NCBI GenBank assembly: GCA_024398105.1
Contig: JAKSJP010000007.1
Coordinates: 22,522-86,521, forward strand
Source of the DNA: Bacteroidales bacterium
GTDB lineage: Bacteria; Bacteroidota; Bacteroidia; Bacteroidales; UBA932
DNA: 64,000 nucleotides
Direction of reading: 5' to 3'
How positions within the stretch are numbered: the first letter of the stretch is position 1; the number at the start of each line of letters is the position of its first letter. The position numbers and the translations under genes are program-made. Shown piece by piece: positions 51,150 through 60,104 of the stretch. Under the pieces are notes generated by a model, which ran no database searches, was not told where the DNA came from, and saw nothing but the letters and a program-made list of their open reading frames with translations.

Positions 51150-53045
51150 ATGGATTTTAAGAAAATTCTTATACTTCCGTTGATGACCCTTCCGGTGCTC
51201 CATGCATGCACCGGAGGGGCATCTTCCTTTGAAGGCACAGCTGTAAGCGGAAAGATCGTGAACCTCCCTTCAGCCAATATGGCCGATGAGGTGATCGTCC
51301 AGTTCCGTGATGGAACCGTACCTGAGGGTGTCGATGCTCAGCCTCTCTTCAATACTGTCCCAGGAAAGGAGGCGGTTGAACATAGATATGGTCTTGACAG
51401 ATGGTTCGTGGTCACTGTTCCTCAGGGCATGGAGGCTGAGTCATTCGCGGCGGCACTTGAGGCTGATGACAATGTCGTCAGCATCGAGTATCTGTCCACA
51501 TTCGACAGACCTTATGTCAGCGACAGCGGGATGCAGGTCTCAGAAGGAGTTCCCCTTACAAAGGCCTTCGATGTCGAACCGGTCACTATGAATGACCCGC
51601 TGTTCAAGAACCAGTGGTTCCTCTATAACGACGGAGACAAGTCTGAGTATGGAGCGACGACAGTGGCCGGGACAGATGTTGATATCCGTGACGCATGGGC
51701 ACTTTGTGCCGGCGATCCTTCCGTAATAGTCGCGATCGTCGACGAGGGTGTGAGATACGACCATCCTGACCTTGCTGCCAATATGTGGGTCAATCCCGGC
51801 GAGATTCCAGGAAACGGAATCGACGATGACGGAAACGGCTATGTCGATGACGTCCATGGATATAATTTCGCTGCAGACGGCCCGGTATCATGGGGACTCG
51901 GCGGTGATGAAGGTCATGGAACGCATGTGGCCGGTCTCGTTGCCGCAGTCAACAACAATGGTGTGGGCATCAGCAGCGTGGCTGGAGGCTCAGGCAAGGG
52001 CGACGGAGTACGTCTGATGTCATGCCAGATCTTCAGCGGCAGCAACCGCAACGACAATCTTGCTGTTGCAAGGGCGATCAAGTATGCTGCGGACAACGGC
52101 GCCTCAGTGCTCCAGTGCTCATTCGGACTGGGCAACTATTATTCAGACAAGGCATTTGCTGAAGGTCTCTCGGCTGTAAAGGCCGCCTATGACTATTTCC
52201 GCGATCCTGCAAACGCCAACTGCAGTGCAGTGGACGGCAATATCGTAGTGATCTCAGCAGGAAACAGCCATCAGGCGAAGGCAGAATACCCTGGAGCATA
52301 CCGTGACTATATCTGCGTCAGCGCAATCTCCCAGGACAACCTTCCTGCGTGGTATACAAACTATGGCACAGGAGTGAACATCGCTTCTCCAGGTGGTGAC
52401 AATACTCTTGGAAAGACAATGCTCTCGACCCTTCCTGGTGACTCTCAGCCATATGGCTATATGCATGGTACCTCTATGGCGACTCCGGTCGTGTCGGGTA
52501 TCACAGCGCTTGGCCTTTCGTACGCGAAGCAGCTTGGACGTCACTTCACCCGCGACGAGTTCGAAGCTATTCTTCTGTCTTCGGTCAATTCACTTGAACC
52601 AGGCCTGATCGGAAGTAAGAAGACGCCGTCAGGTACCATGGACCTTACACGTTTCCAGGGTGGAAAGATGGGTACAGGCGTGATCGATGCATGGAAGGTG
52701 CTCATGAATGTCAAGGGCGTTCCATATACGACCGTCAAGGTCGGCAGTGAGGTCGGAATCGATCTTATGAAGTATTTCGGTGACGATGCCGAGTCGCTTA
52801 CTTTCACCGGCGTGACTGTCGATGCCCTCGCAAAGTCCAGCCTTGGCATCTCTGCCGAGCCGAAGATCGAAGGCGGAGTGCTGAAGATCAGGTGTGAGAA
52901 GGCCGGCAGCGCAATCATCGAGGTGAAGGCGATAGCAGGCGGCTCTGTACTTGGAACTGAGACAGAAATGGGTGGAAAGGCATTCTCAAGAAGCATTTCC
53001 ATCGTAGCTAGAAACAATGTCAGCAGCAACGGAGGCTGGCTCTAA
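51150..53045 (+). CDS. Subtilisin-family (S8) serine protease, lipoprotein
   Basis: A 631-residue lipoprotein (lipobox VLHAC) with an N-terminal propeptide-like region (about residues 30-140) and an S8 catalytic domain (about 170-470). The triad is D198 in AIVDEGVRYDHPDL, H256 in GHGTHVAGL and S442 in GTSMATPVVSG. The Asp motif reads DEG where most subtilases have DTG or DSG. GIDDDGNGYVDDVHGYNF is a calcium-type loop typical of the Bacteroidota branch. A C-terminal beta domain (about 530-620) follows. It probably acts at the cell surface on extracellular protein or on the co-encoded surface proteins. It is 8 bp after the LRR gene. Confidence 0.92.
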   Translation: MDFKKILILPLMTLPVLHACTGGASSFEGTAVSGKIVNLPSANMADEVIVQFRDGTVPEGVDAQPLFNTVPGKEAVEHRYGLDRWFVVTVPQGMEAESFAAALEADDNVVSIEYLSTFDRPYVSDSGMQVSEGVPLTKAFDVEPVTMNDPLFKNQWFLYNDGDKSEYGATTVAGTDVDIRDAWALCAGDPSVIVAIVDEGVRYDHPDLAANMWVNPGEIPGNGIDDDGNGYVDDVHGYNFAADGPVSWGLGGDEGHGTHVAGLVAAVNNNGVGISSVAGGSGKGDGVRLMSCQIFSGSNRNDNLAVARAIKYAADNGASVLQCSFGLGNYYSDKAFAEGLSAVKAAYDYFRDPANANCSAVDGNIVVISAGNSHQAKAEYPGAYRDYICVSAISQDNLPAWYTNYGTGVNIASPGGDNTLGKTMLSTLPGDSQPYGYMHGTSMATPVVSGITALGLSYAKQLGRHFTRDEFEAILLSSVNSLEPGLIGSKKTPSGTMDLTRFQGGKMGTGVIDAWKVLMNVKGVPYTTVKVGSEVGIDLMKYFGDDAESLTFTGVTVDALAKSSLGISAEPKIEGGVLKIRCEKAGSAIIEVKAIAGGSVLGTETEMGGKAFSRSISIVARNNVSSNGGWL

Positions 53046-53058
53046 GACAAGATCGCAT

Positions 53059-53466
53059 ATGAAGAAAATATTTACAATACTTCTTGTTTCGGCGCTTGCC
53101 CTGGTCTCTTGCAAGAAAGATCCTGTACTCACTCCGAGCTCGCTCTATGGCATCTGGCATCTTGTCAGTGTAGACGGAGATCCTGTCGGTACCAAGTCTT
53201 TCTCGGACTCCGAAGGCCTGGACGTATGGATGAATCTGCAAGGTGGCAGTTTTGTCCTTTATCAGAAGGCAGGCTCCAACACCGCCTACAGCCAGTTCGA
53301 AGGAACATGGTCCCTCGAGGGTACCATGATTTCGGGCAGGTATTCCGACGGAACCCTCTGGGCAAGCAGCTATGAGGTCATCCTCGAGGATGATTACCTG
53401 ACTCTGTCGAGTCCGTCTGAGGTCCAGCTGTTCCGTAAGGAATCTGTCCTGCCGGATCTGAGGTAG
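53059..53466 (+). CDS. Small lipocalin-like lipoprotein
   Basis: A 135-residue lipoprotein with signal MKKIFTILLVSALALVSC. The mature part reads as a small antiparallel beta barrel with LYGIWHLVSVDGDPVG, FEGTWSLEGTMISGRY and YEVILEDDYLTLSSPS, the pattern of lipocalin-like or DUF5004-type proteins in Bacteroidota. Ligand and role are unknown. ATG 53059 is chosen because it opens the signal peptide. It is the last of the lipoprotein cluster, 13 bp after the subtilase, and is followed by a terminator. Confidence 0.7.
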   Translation: MKKIFTILLVSALALVSCKKDPVLTPSSLYGIWHLVSVDGDPVGTKSFSDSEGLDVWMNLQGGSFVLYQKAGSNTAYSQFEGTWSLEGTMISGRYSDGTLWASSYEVILEDDYLTLSSPSEVQLFRKESVLPDLR

Positions 53467-53491
53467 GGCAGCCTGTAATACTTATACTTTG

Positions 53492-53543
53492 TGATTCTTA
53501 TCCCTTCGGTCAAGATGCCGAGGAGATAAGAATCATCTTTTTT
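53492..53543 (+). terminator. Terminator of the surface lipoprotein cluster
   Basis: TGATTCTTATC (53492-53502) and GATAAGAATCA (53525-53535) form an 11-bp stem, extended inside by CTTCGG/CCGAGG pairing, and followed by TCTTTTTT. Confidence 0.85.
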
Positions 53544-53548
53544 AGGGA

Positions 53549-53579
53549 TTGAATGCTTTTCCTTCCGGGTCTAACTTTG
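53549..53579 (+). promoter_or_regulatory. Promoter of the porin-imelysin-cytochrome operon
   Basis: TTGA (53549-53552), a 19-bp spacer and TAACTTTG (53572-53579), 22 bp before the porin start. The -33 box differs from TTTG at two positions. No Fur-like palindrome is evident. Confidence 0.5.
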
Positions 53580-53601
53580 CACCCGTAACAATAAGGAAAA
53601 G

Positions 53602-54879
53602 ATGAAACTTGATATTATAGTATCCATAACAGCTGCACTTTTATCTTTGAATGCTGCAGCACAGCAGGCTTCCTCGGCCAGCCGGCTTACGGTCGGAGGC
53701 TATGGAGAGGTTGCCATGACCAGGAATTTCTTCAGCGACAATGTCTACCGTTATTCCAAGGCATCGGAATATGCAGATGCGAAGGGACATGGCCGTTTCG
53801 ATATCCCGCATGCAGTAATCTATATTGGCTACGATTTCGGAAAGGGCTGGACCATGCAGACCGAGATCGAGTTTGAACATACTGGAACGGGCTCGTCCGT
53901 CGAGAAGGAATTCACCGAGGCAGGCGAGTGGGAGACAGAGATCGAAAAGGGAGGGGAAGTCGAACTTGAGCAGTTCTGGATCCAGAAGTCGTTCTTTCCT
54001 CAGCTGAATGTCCGCATGGGACATGTCATAGTCCCTGTCGGCGGTCTTAACAATGCCCACGAGCCGCTCAATTTCTTTACTGTCTATCGTCCGGAAGGCG
54101 AGTTCACCATCCTTCCTTCAACCTGGCATGATACGGGAATCAGTATCTGGGGCAAGGCAGGGAACTGGAAATATGAGGCTCTGCTGGTCGCAGGTCTTGA
54201 TGCTTTCATGTTCGACCGTGACAATTTCATCAAGTACGGAGCGGGCTCTCCATTTGAGTTCAAGGTGGCGAACACCTATGGTTTCGCTGCCAGGGTTGAC
54301 AATACTTCGATCAGGAATCTCAGGCTCAGCCTCAGCGGCTATGCAGGGAACAGCATGCATAATACCTATCCCAATGACCTTACAGACACCAGGTATGCTG
54401 GCATCAAGGGTACGACACTGGTCGGTTCGTTCGATTTCCAGTACAAGTCTGACAATCTCATCATACGGGGAAATGCTGACTATGGCCATGTCTCAGATGC
54501 GTCTACGATCAGTACGGTCAAACGTAATCTGACAGCCAACAACGCGCCATACAGGAAGCTTCCAGTGGGAAGTGCAGCGCTTGCAGCCGGTATGGAAGCT
54601 GGTTATGATGTGCTTCATCTTTTCAACCGCCATATGGACAAGTCAGAGAAACTCTATGTGTTCGGACGTTACGAATACTATGACTCATATATTCCTGCAA
54701 AGGACCAGCAGGAGTACGGTTTTACTGAGAAGCACCGAATGGCAGTCGGCATCAACTGGTTACCGTTGCCTCAGATTGCGGTCAAGGCGGAATATTCGAA
54801 GAGATTCCTCAGTCCGATGTACAATGACGAGCCATCTGTGTCTGTCGGCATAGCATACATGGGTTTCTTCAATCACTGA
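53602..54879 (+). CDS. Outer-membrane beta-barrel porin
   Basis: A 425-residue outer-membrane protein with signal peptide (MKLDIIVSITAALLSLNAAA). The mature sequence is a string of amphipathic strands (LTVGGYGEVAMTRNF, AVIYIGYDFGKGWTMQTEIE, WKYEALLVAGLDAFM, KLYVFGRYEYYDSY) ending in aromatic VGIAYMGFF with a final His. It resembles Bacteroidota porins of the phosphate-porin/OprP-like fold. Upstream of an imelysin and a di-haem cytochrome it may admit iron or a chelate, but selectivity is not readable. It is the first gene of a four-gene operon. Confidence 0.8.
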   Translation: MKLDIIVSITAALLSLNAAAQQASSASRLTVGGYGEVAMTRNFFSDNVYRYSKASEYADAKGHGRFDIPHAVIYIGYDFGKGWTMQTEIEFEHTGTGSSVEKEFTEAGEWETEIEKGGEVELEQFWIQKSFFPQLNVRMGHVIVPVGGLNNAHEPLNFFTVYRPEGEFTILPSTWHDTGISIWGKAGNWKYEALLVAGLDAFMFDRDNFIKYGAGSPFEFKVANTYGFAARVDNTSIRNLRLSLSGYAGNSMHNTYPNDLTDTRYAGIKGTTLVGSFDFQYKSDNLIIRGNADYGHVSDASTISTVKRNLTANNAPYRKLPVGSAALAAGMEAGYDVLHLFNRHMDKSEKLYVFGRYEYYDSYIPAKDQQEYGFTEKHRMAVGINWLPLPQIAVKAEYSKRFLSPMYNDEPSVSVGIAYMGFFNH

Positions 54880-54916
54880 TAATACTACCTGTCGAGAATA
54901 TAAATGATAAACGATT

Positions 54917-56152
54917 ATGAATAGAGTTGTCAAGACATTTTTATTATTTGCCATGGCGTTTATGACCATGGCGGCGTTCACTTCCTGTGACAAGTCAGGC
55001 GGAAACGAAGGCGGCCAGACTGCTGCGGAGAAAGAGATGCAGGCCGTCGTTGAGCAGTATGTACCGGGTGTGATCTACTCAATCTATAAAGACCTCGCAG
55101 ACGAAAGCAACGATCTTTACGAACTTCTCGCAGCTGCATCCGCCAAGGGCGTCTCAGCGCTTTCACAGAGCGAAATCGATGCCATCTGCGCAAAGTTCCT
55201 TCAGGCACGTCAGTCATGGGAGGAATCAGAGGCATTCCTTATCGGTGCAGCGACTGATTTCGCAATCGACCCTCATATCGATACATGGCCGCTGGATCTC
55301 GATGCACTTGCAGTGGCGCTCAAGAACAAGGACCAGATCGATGCTCTCAGAGGGGAGGAAGGCATCGCATATGCCGCTGGCAAGCTCGGAGCTGAGCTCC
55401 TTGGCTTCCATGGGATCGAGTTCATTCTTTTCCGAAATGGAAAGAACAGGACTGTCGCTTCTCTCAATGCAGTGGAAAACAACCCGGTATTTGTTGCAAA
55501 CGGTGCAGTATCTGTGACAGGTGAACAGGAACTCATCTACGCCGCTGCAGTCGCAGGCGATCTTCGTGACAACTGCTACAGACTTTATGCTTCATGGGAT
55601 GCAGACTGTGATGCGAAGTATATGGACCGCTGCGAGGAACTTGAGGTTTCTACGACAATCGGAAGCAAGAGCTATGGCGAGAACATGCTCTCGGCGACCA
55701 AGGCTGGAAGCACATATGCCACATGGCAGGAGGTGTGCGCTGACATCCTCGTGGGTGGATGCTCAGGCATTGCGAATGAGGTTGCCAATGTCAAGATGGG
55801 AAACGCCCATTCCGGAGAGGATGAGAACTATATCGAGTCTCCATACAGCGAGAAGTCTTTCCAGGACTTCATCGACAACGTCCTCAGCGTCCAGTATTCG
55901 CTTTATGGAAAGTCCATGGCGATATCAGCCGATAGGAATTCACTTGTTTCATTCATGAAGAACAATGGCTATAAGGGTGTGTCCGACCTCGAGTCTGCGC
56001 TTTCTTCCTCATTGGCTGCTCTCAAGGCATGTCAGGCAAAGGGCTCATTCGTGCAGATCTATAAGGACGACCTTGTCCAGAAGGCTATGGATGCAGTCAA
56101 TGATCTTGATACAGAACTCAATAAGGCTGCAAGCTGGATTGTACTTCAGTAG
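54917..56152 (+). CDS. Imelysin family lipoprotein (iron-uptake associated)
   Basis: A 411-residue lipoprotein (lipobox AFTSC) of the imelysin/EfeO-like family (insulin-cleaving membrane protease fold, M75). The GxHxxE motif is visible as GFHGIEF (H165, E168). It is mainly helical, with duplicated halves expected for the fold. Imelysin proteins occur with iron transporters and iron-responsive genes, and are thought to bind iron or haem rather than act as peptidases. Its neighbours, a porin, a di-haem cytochrome and a cytochrome c assembly protein, support iron handling at the outer membrane or periplasm. Confidence 0.88.
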   Translation: MNRVVKTFLLFAMAFMTMAAFTSCDKSGGNEGGQTAAEKEMQAVVEQYVPGVIYSIYKDLADESNDLYELLAAASAKGVSALSQSEIDAICAKFLQARQSWEESEAFLIGAATDFAIDPHIDTWPLDLDALAVALKNKDQIDALRGEEGIAYAAGKLGAELLGFHGIEFILFRNGKNRTVASLNAVENNPVFVANGAVSVTGEQELIYAAAVAGDLRDNCYRLYASWDADCDAKYMDRCEELEVSTTIGSKSYGENMLSATKAGSTYATWQEVCADILVGGCSGIANEVANVKMGNAHSGEDENYIESPYSEKSFQDFIDNVLSVQYSLYGKSMAISADRNSLVSFMKNNGYKGVSDLESALSSSLAALKACQAKGSFVQIYKDDLVQKAMDAVNDLDTELNKAASWIVLQ

Positions 56153-56178
56153 CATATAATACACTTTAAACATAGATT

Positions 56179-57885
56179 ATGCGTAAGAACATAATATTTT
56201 TCTTTTGTTGTTTCGGAATCCTGGCCGTCTCTTGTACAGAAAGAGGCGGCACGGATAATCCGGACAGAATAGAGGCTGATGCAAAGTACATCGGCCAGGC
56301 TGTAGGTAATTTTTCTGCCGACGAATGGTATCCAGGCGGTCAGCTTGGAACAACTGCAAATGTAACAGCGGGCTGCTATGAGGACCCGACCCCTGCCACA
56401 CAGCAGCAGGGACTCATGCAGGCATTCAACAACGGCCAGGCTTCCTTCGAAAGAAACTTCACACTCAATACAGATCCGTTCAAGGGCCTTGGACCTGCGT
56501 TTGTCAGATCTTCATGCCTTGACTGTCATCCGGGTTATGGCCATGGCAAACGTCAGGACAGCTACCGTTCGGTGAACGGCAACGGCTATCTTCTTGTGGT
56601 GTATCACCCTGAGGATGGAGACAACAGCGATGACGGCCCGTATATCGCCGAGGTGACAGGTATGCCTCAGACGAATGCCACTTATCCGTTCAAGGCTCCG
56701 ATCGATGAAAGCCTTATCCAGATAAACTGGCACAAGGTGTCTGAAATGGAGAGCGGACTTCCGATGAAGTTCAAGGATGGTGAGACTTACGAACTCATCT
56801 ATCCTGATGTCTATATTCCAGATGCAGCTTTCAATACTGATCCTGTTCCGACAAATCTCGCGTTCAGGCTTGAATCTACCATCGGCATCATCGGTACAGG
56901 CCTTCTGGATGCCATTCCTATGGAAGATATCCGCGAGCAGTATCGCGCAGAGGCTCCATATGTCGAACTCAATCCTGCGTTCTGGGACAAGGCCGCAGAT
57001 GACTTCGCTGCAGGTGCATGGTACGGCTATTCAAGGCTCGGTGCCGGCAATTTTGCCGACGGCTCCGATGCCGGCGCTGACACCCAGCTTCTCAAGAAAT
57101 TCACCTATGCATGCACACGTGCGACGCTTCAGGATGGTCCTGGCGCCAATGCGATCTGGAACATCACAAATGTGAGCCGCAGCGACCGTCATTATCTCTA
57201 TACGACATCGGCATGGGCCAAGGCTATGTCGGAGGACCCGGAGGTGATAGCTGCAATTCAGGCTGATCCTAAATCGCCATATTATATGGACGGTACAAAA
57301 GAGAAGATTGCAGAGGCTGTCCTCGCACTCCTCGATCCTGCTACCGACCAGTTTGACAACCCGTATCACAATTTCGAGCCTGAATTCAGCGATGACAAGT
57401 ATTACAACCTGCTAGTATGGCAGAGAGGCCTTGCCATCCCACGTGCCCGCAACCTGAACCGCAAGGATGTACAGAGGGGTAAGGAACTGTTCAATGAAAT
57501 CGGTTGTGCAACTTGCCACAGACCTTCATGGAACACAGGCTCTGACAACTACTGGGAGCCGGCCAGCGTAGGGAAGCGCCCTATGCCACGCTATGCGGAC
57601 CAGACCATCTATCCGTACACGGATATGGTTCAGCACCGTCTTTATATGAAGAACGGAATCCATGGTTCATGGTGCCGTACGACGCCGCTCTGGGGCCGTG
57701 GCCTTTCAAAGACCAATACCGGAGCAGAGGAGCGCCTGCATGACAACCGCGCCAGAAATGTCCTTGAATCAATCATGTGGCATGGTTATAGCAGCAAAAG
57801 CGATGCATATTCTGCAACGGAGAAATTCTATAATCTTGACAAGGCTGACAGAGATGCTGTCTGCGCCTTCATTGACTCGATTTAA
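56179..57885 (+). CDS. Di-haem c-type cytochrome oxidoreductase, DUF1111 family, lipoprotein
   Basis: A 568-residue lipoprotein (lipobox LAVSC) with two haem c attachment motifs, CLDCH (113-117) and CATCH (443-447). The overall pattern is that of DUF1111 di-haem oxidoreductases: LGPAFVRSSCLDCHPGYG at the N-terminal domain, RKDVQRGKELFNEIGCATCH and HDNRARNVLESIMWHG at the C-terminal domain. It is related to MauG/cytochrome c peroxidase folds. Function in this family is not settled; the constant neighbour imelysin suggests redox cycling of iron. It overlaps by 1 bp the CcsBA gene that would attach its haem. Confidence 0.9.
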   Translation: MRKNIIFFFCCFGILAVSCTERGGTDNPDRIEADAKYIGQAVGNFSADEWYPGGQLGTTANVTAGCYEDPTPATQQQGLMQAFNNGQASFERNFTLNTDPFKGLGPAFVRSSCLDCHPGYGHGKRQDSYRSVNGNGYLLVVYHPEDGDNSDDGPYIAEVTGMPQTNATYPFKAPIDESLIQINWHKVSEMESGLPMKFKDGETYELIYPDVYIPDAAFNTDPVPTNLAFRLESTIGIIGTGLLDAIPMEDIREQYRAEAPYVELNPAFWDKAADDFAAGAWYGYSRLGAGNFADGSDAGADTQLLKKFTYACTRATLQDGPGANAIWNITNVSRSDRHYLYTTSAWAKAMSEDPEVIAAIQADPKSPYYMDGTKEKIAEAVLALLDPATDQFDNPYHNFEPEFSDDKYYNLLVWQRGLAIPRARNLNRKDVQRGKELFNEIGCATCHRPSWNTGSDNYWEPASVGKRPMPRYADQTIYPYTDMVQHRLYMKNGIHGSWCRTTPLWGRGLSKTNTGAEERLHDNRARNVLESIMWHGYSSKSDAYSATEKFYNLDKADRDAVCAFIDSI

Positions 57886-59978
57886 TGGATAGGAACAAAC
57901 TTAAATCACCGATACTCATATCAATGGCGGCTGTCATCATCATGATGATAGCTGCCACTGTTGTCGAGAGACTGGCCGGCTCGGATGTGGCTTTCAGATA
58001 TTTCTACCACAGTCCGCTGTTCTTCGCCTTATGGGCTGTGGTCGCAATCTGTGGCCTTGTGTACGCCCTTTCCCGAGGGATGAAGCGCTTGACTCTTCTT
58101 CTGCACATCTCATTCGTCGTGATACTTTGCGGTGCATTGGTGACCCATGTCTTCGGTGATTCGGGCATGATCCATCTGAGGGTAGGTGAGAGTGAAGGAA
58201 CCATGTTCCATAAGGACGGCTCGGCAAGGACCATGCCTTTTGAAATGACCCTGCTTGACTTCGAGGTCGAGAGATATCCCGGTTCCATGGCAGCTTCGGA
58301 CTACCGCAGTACCGTTGAGACCAGCGACGGGGCCCGTATGGACATTTCCATGAACAAGATCGGCAAGCATCGTGGTTTCCGTTTTTATCAGTCGGATTTC
58401 GACCAGGACGGCAAGGGCTCTGTCCTGGCTGTGACATACGATCCATGGGGAGTCGGCATTACCTATACCGGCTACCTCCTCCTGCTTGTTTCGCTGATAG
58501 GTTTCTTCTTCCAGAAGGATACGGCTTTCAGACGCACATTGAAGAAACTGGCCTCGGTATCGGCAGCGTTCCTTCTGTTGCCTCAGATTGCTTCTGCCGC
58601 TGACGGTAAGGAACTTCCGCCGGCTTTACCTCGCGAAGTGGCGGACGAATTCAGCCAGCTGTATGTCTATTATAACGATCGTGTGGCTCCTTTCCAGACC
58701 CTTGCGCGCGACTATTGTCTCAAAGCGTATGGAGAGGCCTCGTATGAGGGCTATACTGCGGAACAGGTAGTCACTGGCTGGCTTTTCTACTATGACTGGT
58801 GGACTGCCGTTCCTTTCAAGGTGAAAGCTAAGGACAAAGGAACCATGAGGGAAACAGAGAAGGAAAGCATACGTATGTCTGCTGCATCCGGAGAGGCTTT
58901 CAAGCTCTATCCTGTCTCACTTTCCGACAGCGTGCGAGTCGTGAACCCTGAGATTCCTGCGATTGTATGGTTCTCCTGCGACGACGATCTCCCATCTGAT
59001 CTTGATTACGACCATTGGGTGTTCATCCGCAGGTCGCTGGACCTTATCCATGATGAGGTGAACGCAGAGAACTGGGACGAGGTGATACGTATAGTAAGGC
59101 AGATAAGGAAGTATCAAGAAAAGACTGCGGCGTCGGTGCTCCCTTCTGACAGGCATGTCAGGGCGGAAAGGTTCTACAACCGTATCTCAAGGCCGTTGAT
59201 TCCGTTCATGGCATCCATCTCCCTTGGTATTCTCCTGTTCATAATGTCCTGCATCCTCCTGACGAAGGACCGTGCAACATTGAGGTCCGGACAGCATATG
59301 CTGGCGGTCGTGTCAGGTACCATGTTCCTGTATCTGACTCTCGTGCTCGGCCTTCGCTGGTATGTGTCGGGACATGCTCCGTTCGCCGGCAGCTACTCGG
59401 TGATGATGCTGATGGCCTGGGTGACGTCCCTGGTCATGACCCTGACTTACCGCAAGTTCGACCTGATACAGCCGCTGGGATTCATCCTGGCTGGATTCAC
59501 CATGCTTATGGCATCGCTTGCTTCGGCCAATCCGCAGGTTACTCATCTGATGCCCGTGCTCCAGTCTCCGTTGCTTTCGATCCACGTGCTAAGCATGATG
59601 ATTTCCTATACGCTTTTCGCTCTTGTCGCGCTCAATGGCGTGATGGGACTTTGTGTAGGGGAGAGGGATACCCGTGAGATGCTGCGTGACGTCAGTCTGG
59701 TGATCCTCTATCCGGCGATCTTCCTTCTGACTTTCGGAACCTTCGTGGGAGCTGTGTGGGCGAACATCTCATGGGGCAGCTACTGGGCCTGGGATCCGAA
59801 GGAGACATGGGCTCTTGTCACCCTGCTCATATACTCGGCCACTGTCCATAGCGGCTCGATCAAGGCTTTCCGCAATCCGAAGTTCTTCCACATCTTCTGC
59901 ATCCTGGCGTTCCTGTCCGTGCTGGTCACATATTTCGGTGTCAACATGCTGCTCGGCGGAATGCACTCGTATGCTTAG
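57885..59978 (+). CDS. Cytochrome c assembly protein, ResB-CcsA fusion (system II)
   Basis: The 697-residue membrane protein fuses a ResB-like N-terminal half (about residues 1-240; four helices and a periplasmic beta domain) to a CcsA C-terminal half (about 430-697). The haem-handling tryptophan motif is WANISWGSYWAWDPKETW. External histidines are plausible in VLSMMISYT and SATVHSGS. It exports haem and ligates it to CxxCH motifs in the periplasm. Its start overlaps the stop of the di-haem cytochrome (TAATG), so enzyme and substrate are made together. The middle segment (about 245-420) is hydrophilic and of unclear role. Confidence 0.9.
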   Translation: MDRNKLKSPILISMAAVIIMMIAATVVERLAGSDVAFRYFYHSPLFFALWAVVAICGLVYALSRGMKRLTLLLHISFVVILCGALVTHVFGDSGMIHLRVGESEGTMFHKDGSARTMPFEMTLLDFEVERYPGSMAASDYRSTVETSDGARMDISMNKIGKHRGFRFYQSDFDQDGKGSVLAVTYDPWGVGITYTGYLLLLVSLIGFFFQKDTAFRRTLKKLASVSAAFLLLPQIASAADGKELPPALPREVADEFSQLYVYYNDRVAPFQTLARDYCLKAYGEASYEGYTAEQVVTGWLFYYDWWTAVPFKVKAKDKGTMRETEKESIRMSAASGEAFKLYPVSLSDSVRVVNPEIPAIVWFSCDDDLPSDLDYDHWVFIRRSLDLIHDEVNAENWDEVIRIVRQIRKYQEKTAASVLPSDRHVRAERFYNRISRPLIPFMASISLGILLFIMSCILLTKDRATLRSGQHMLAVVSGTMFLYLTLVLGLRWYVSGHAPFAGSYSVMMLMAWVTSLVMTLTYRKFDLIQPLGFILAGFTMLMASLASANPQVTHLMPVLQSPLLSIHVLSMMISYTLFALVALNGVMGLCVGERDTREMLRDVSLVILYPAIFLLTFGTFVGAVWANISWGSYWAWDPKETWALVTLLIYSATVHSGSIKAFRNPKFFHIFCILAFLSVLVTYFGVNMLLGGMHSYA

Positions 59979-60050
59979 GAAAAATGTGCTCTTAAACGCT
60001 ATATTACTATTCCATTTTTACTCATATGATGTGTTTTGGTTAAAAATGGT

Positions 60051-60058
60051 TATCTTTG
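60051..60058 (+). promoter_or_regulatory. -7 element upstream of etfB
   Basis: TATCTTTG, 46 bp before the etfB start. A TTTG lies only 12 bp upstream, so the -33 element is unclear. Confidence 0.4.
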
Positions 60059-60104
60059 TACGATGGCAGAGACTATTTTGCTGCCGTGACTAAAACCAAA
60101 GAAT

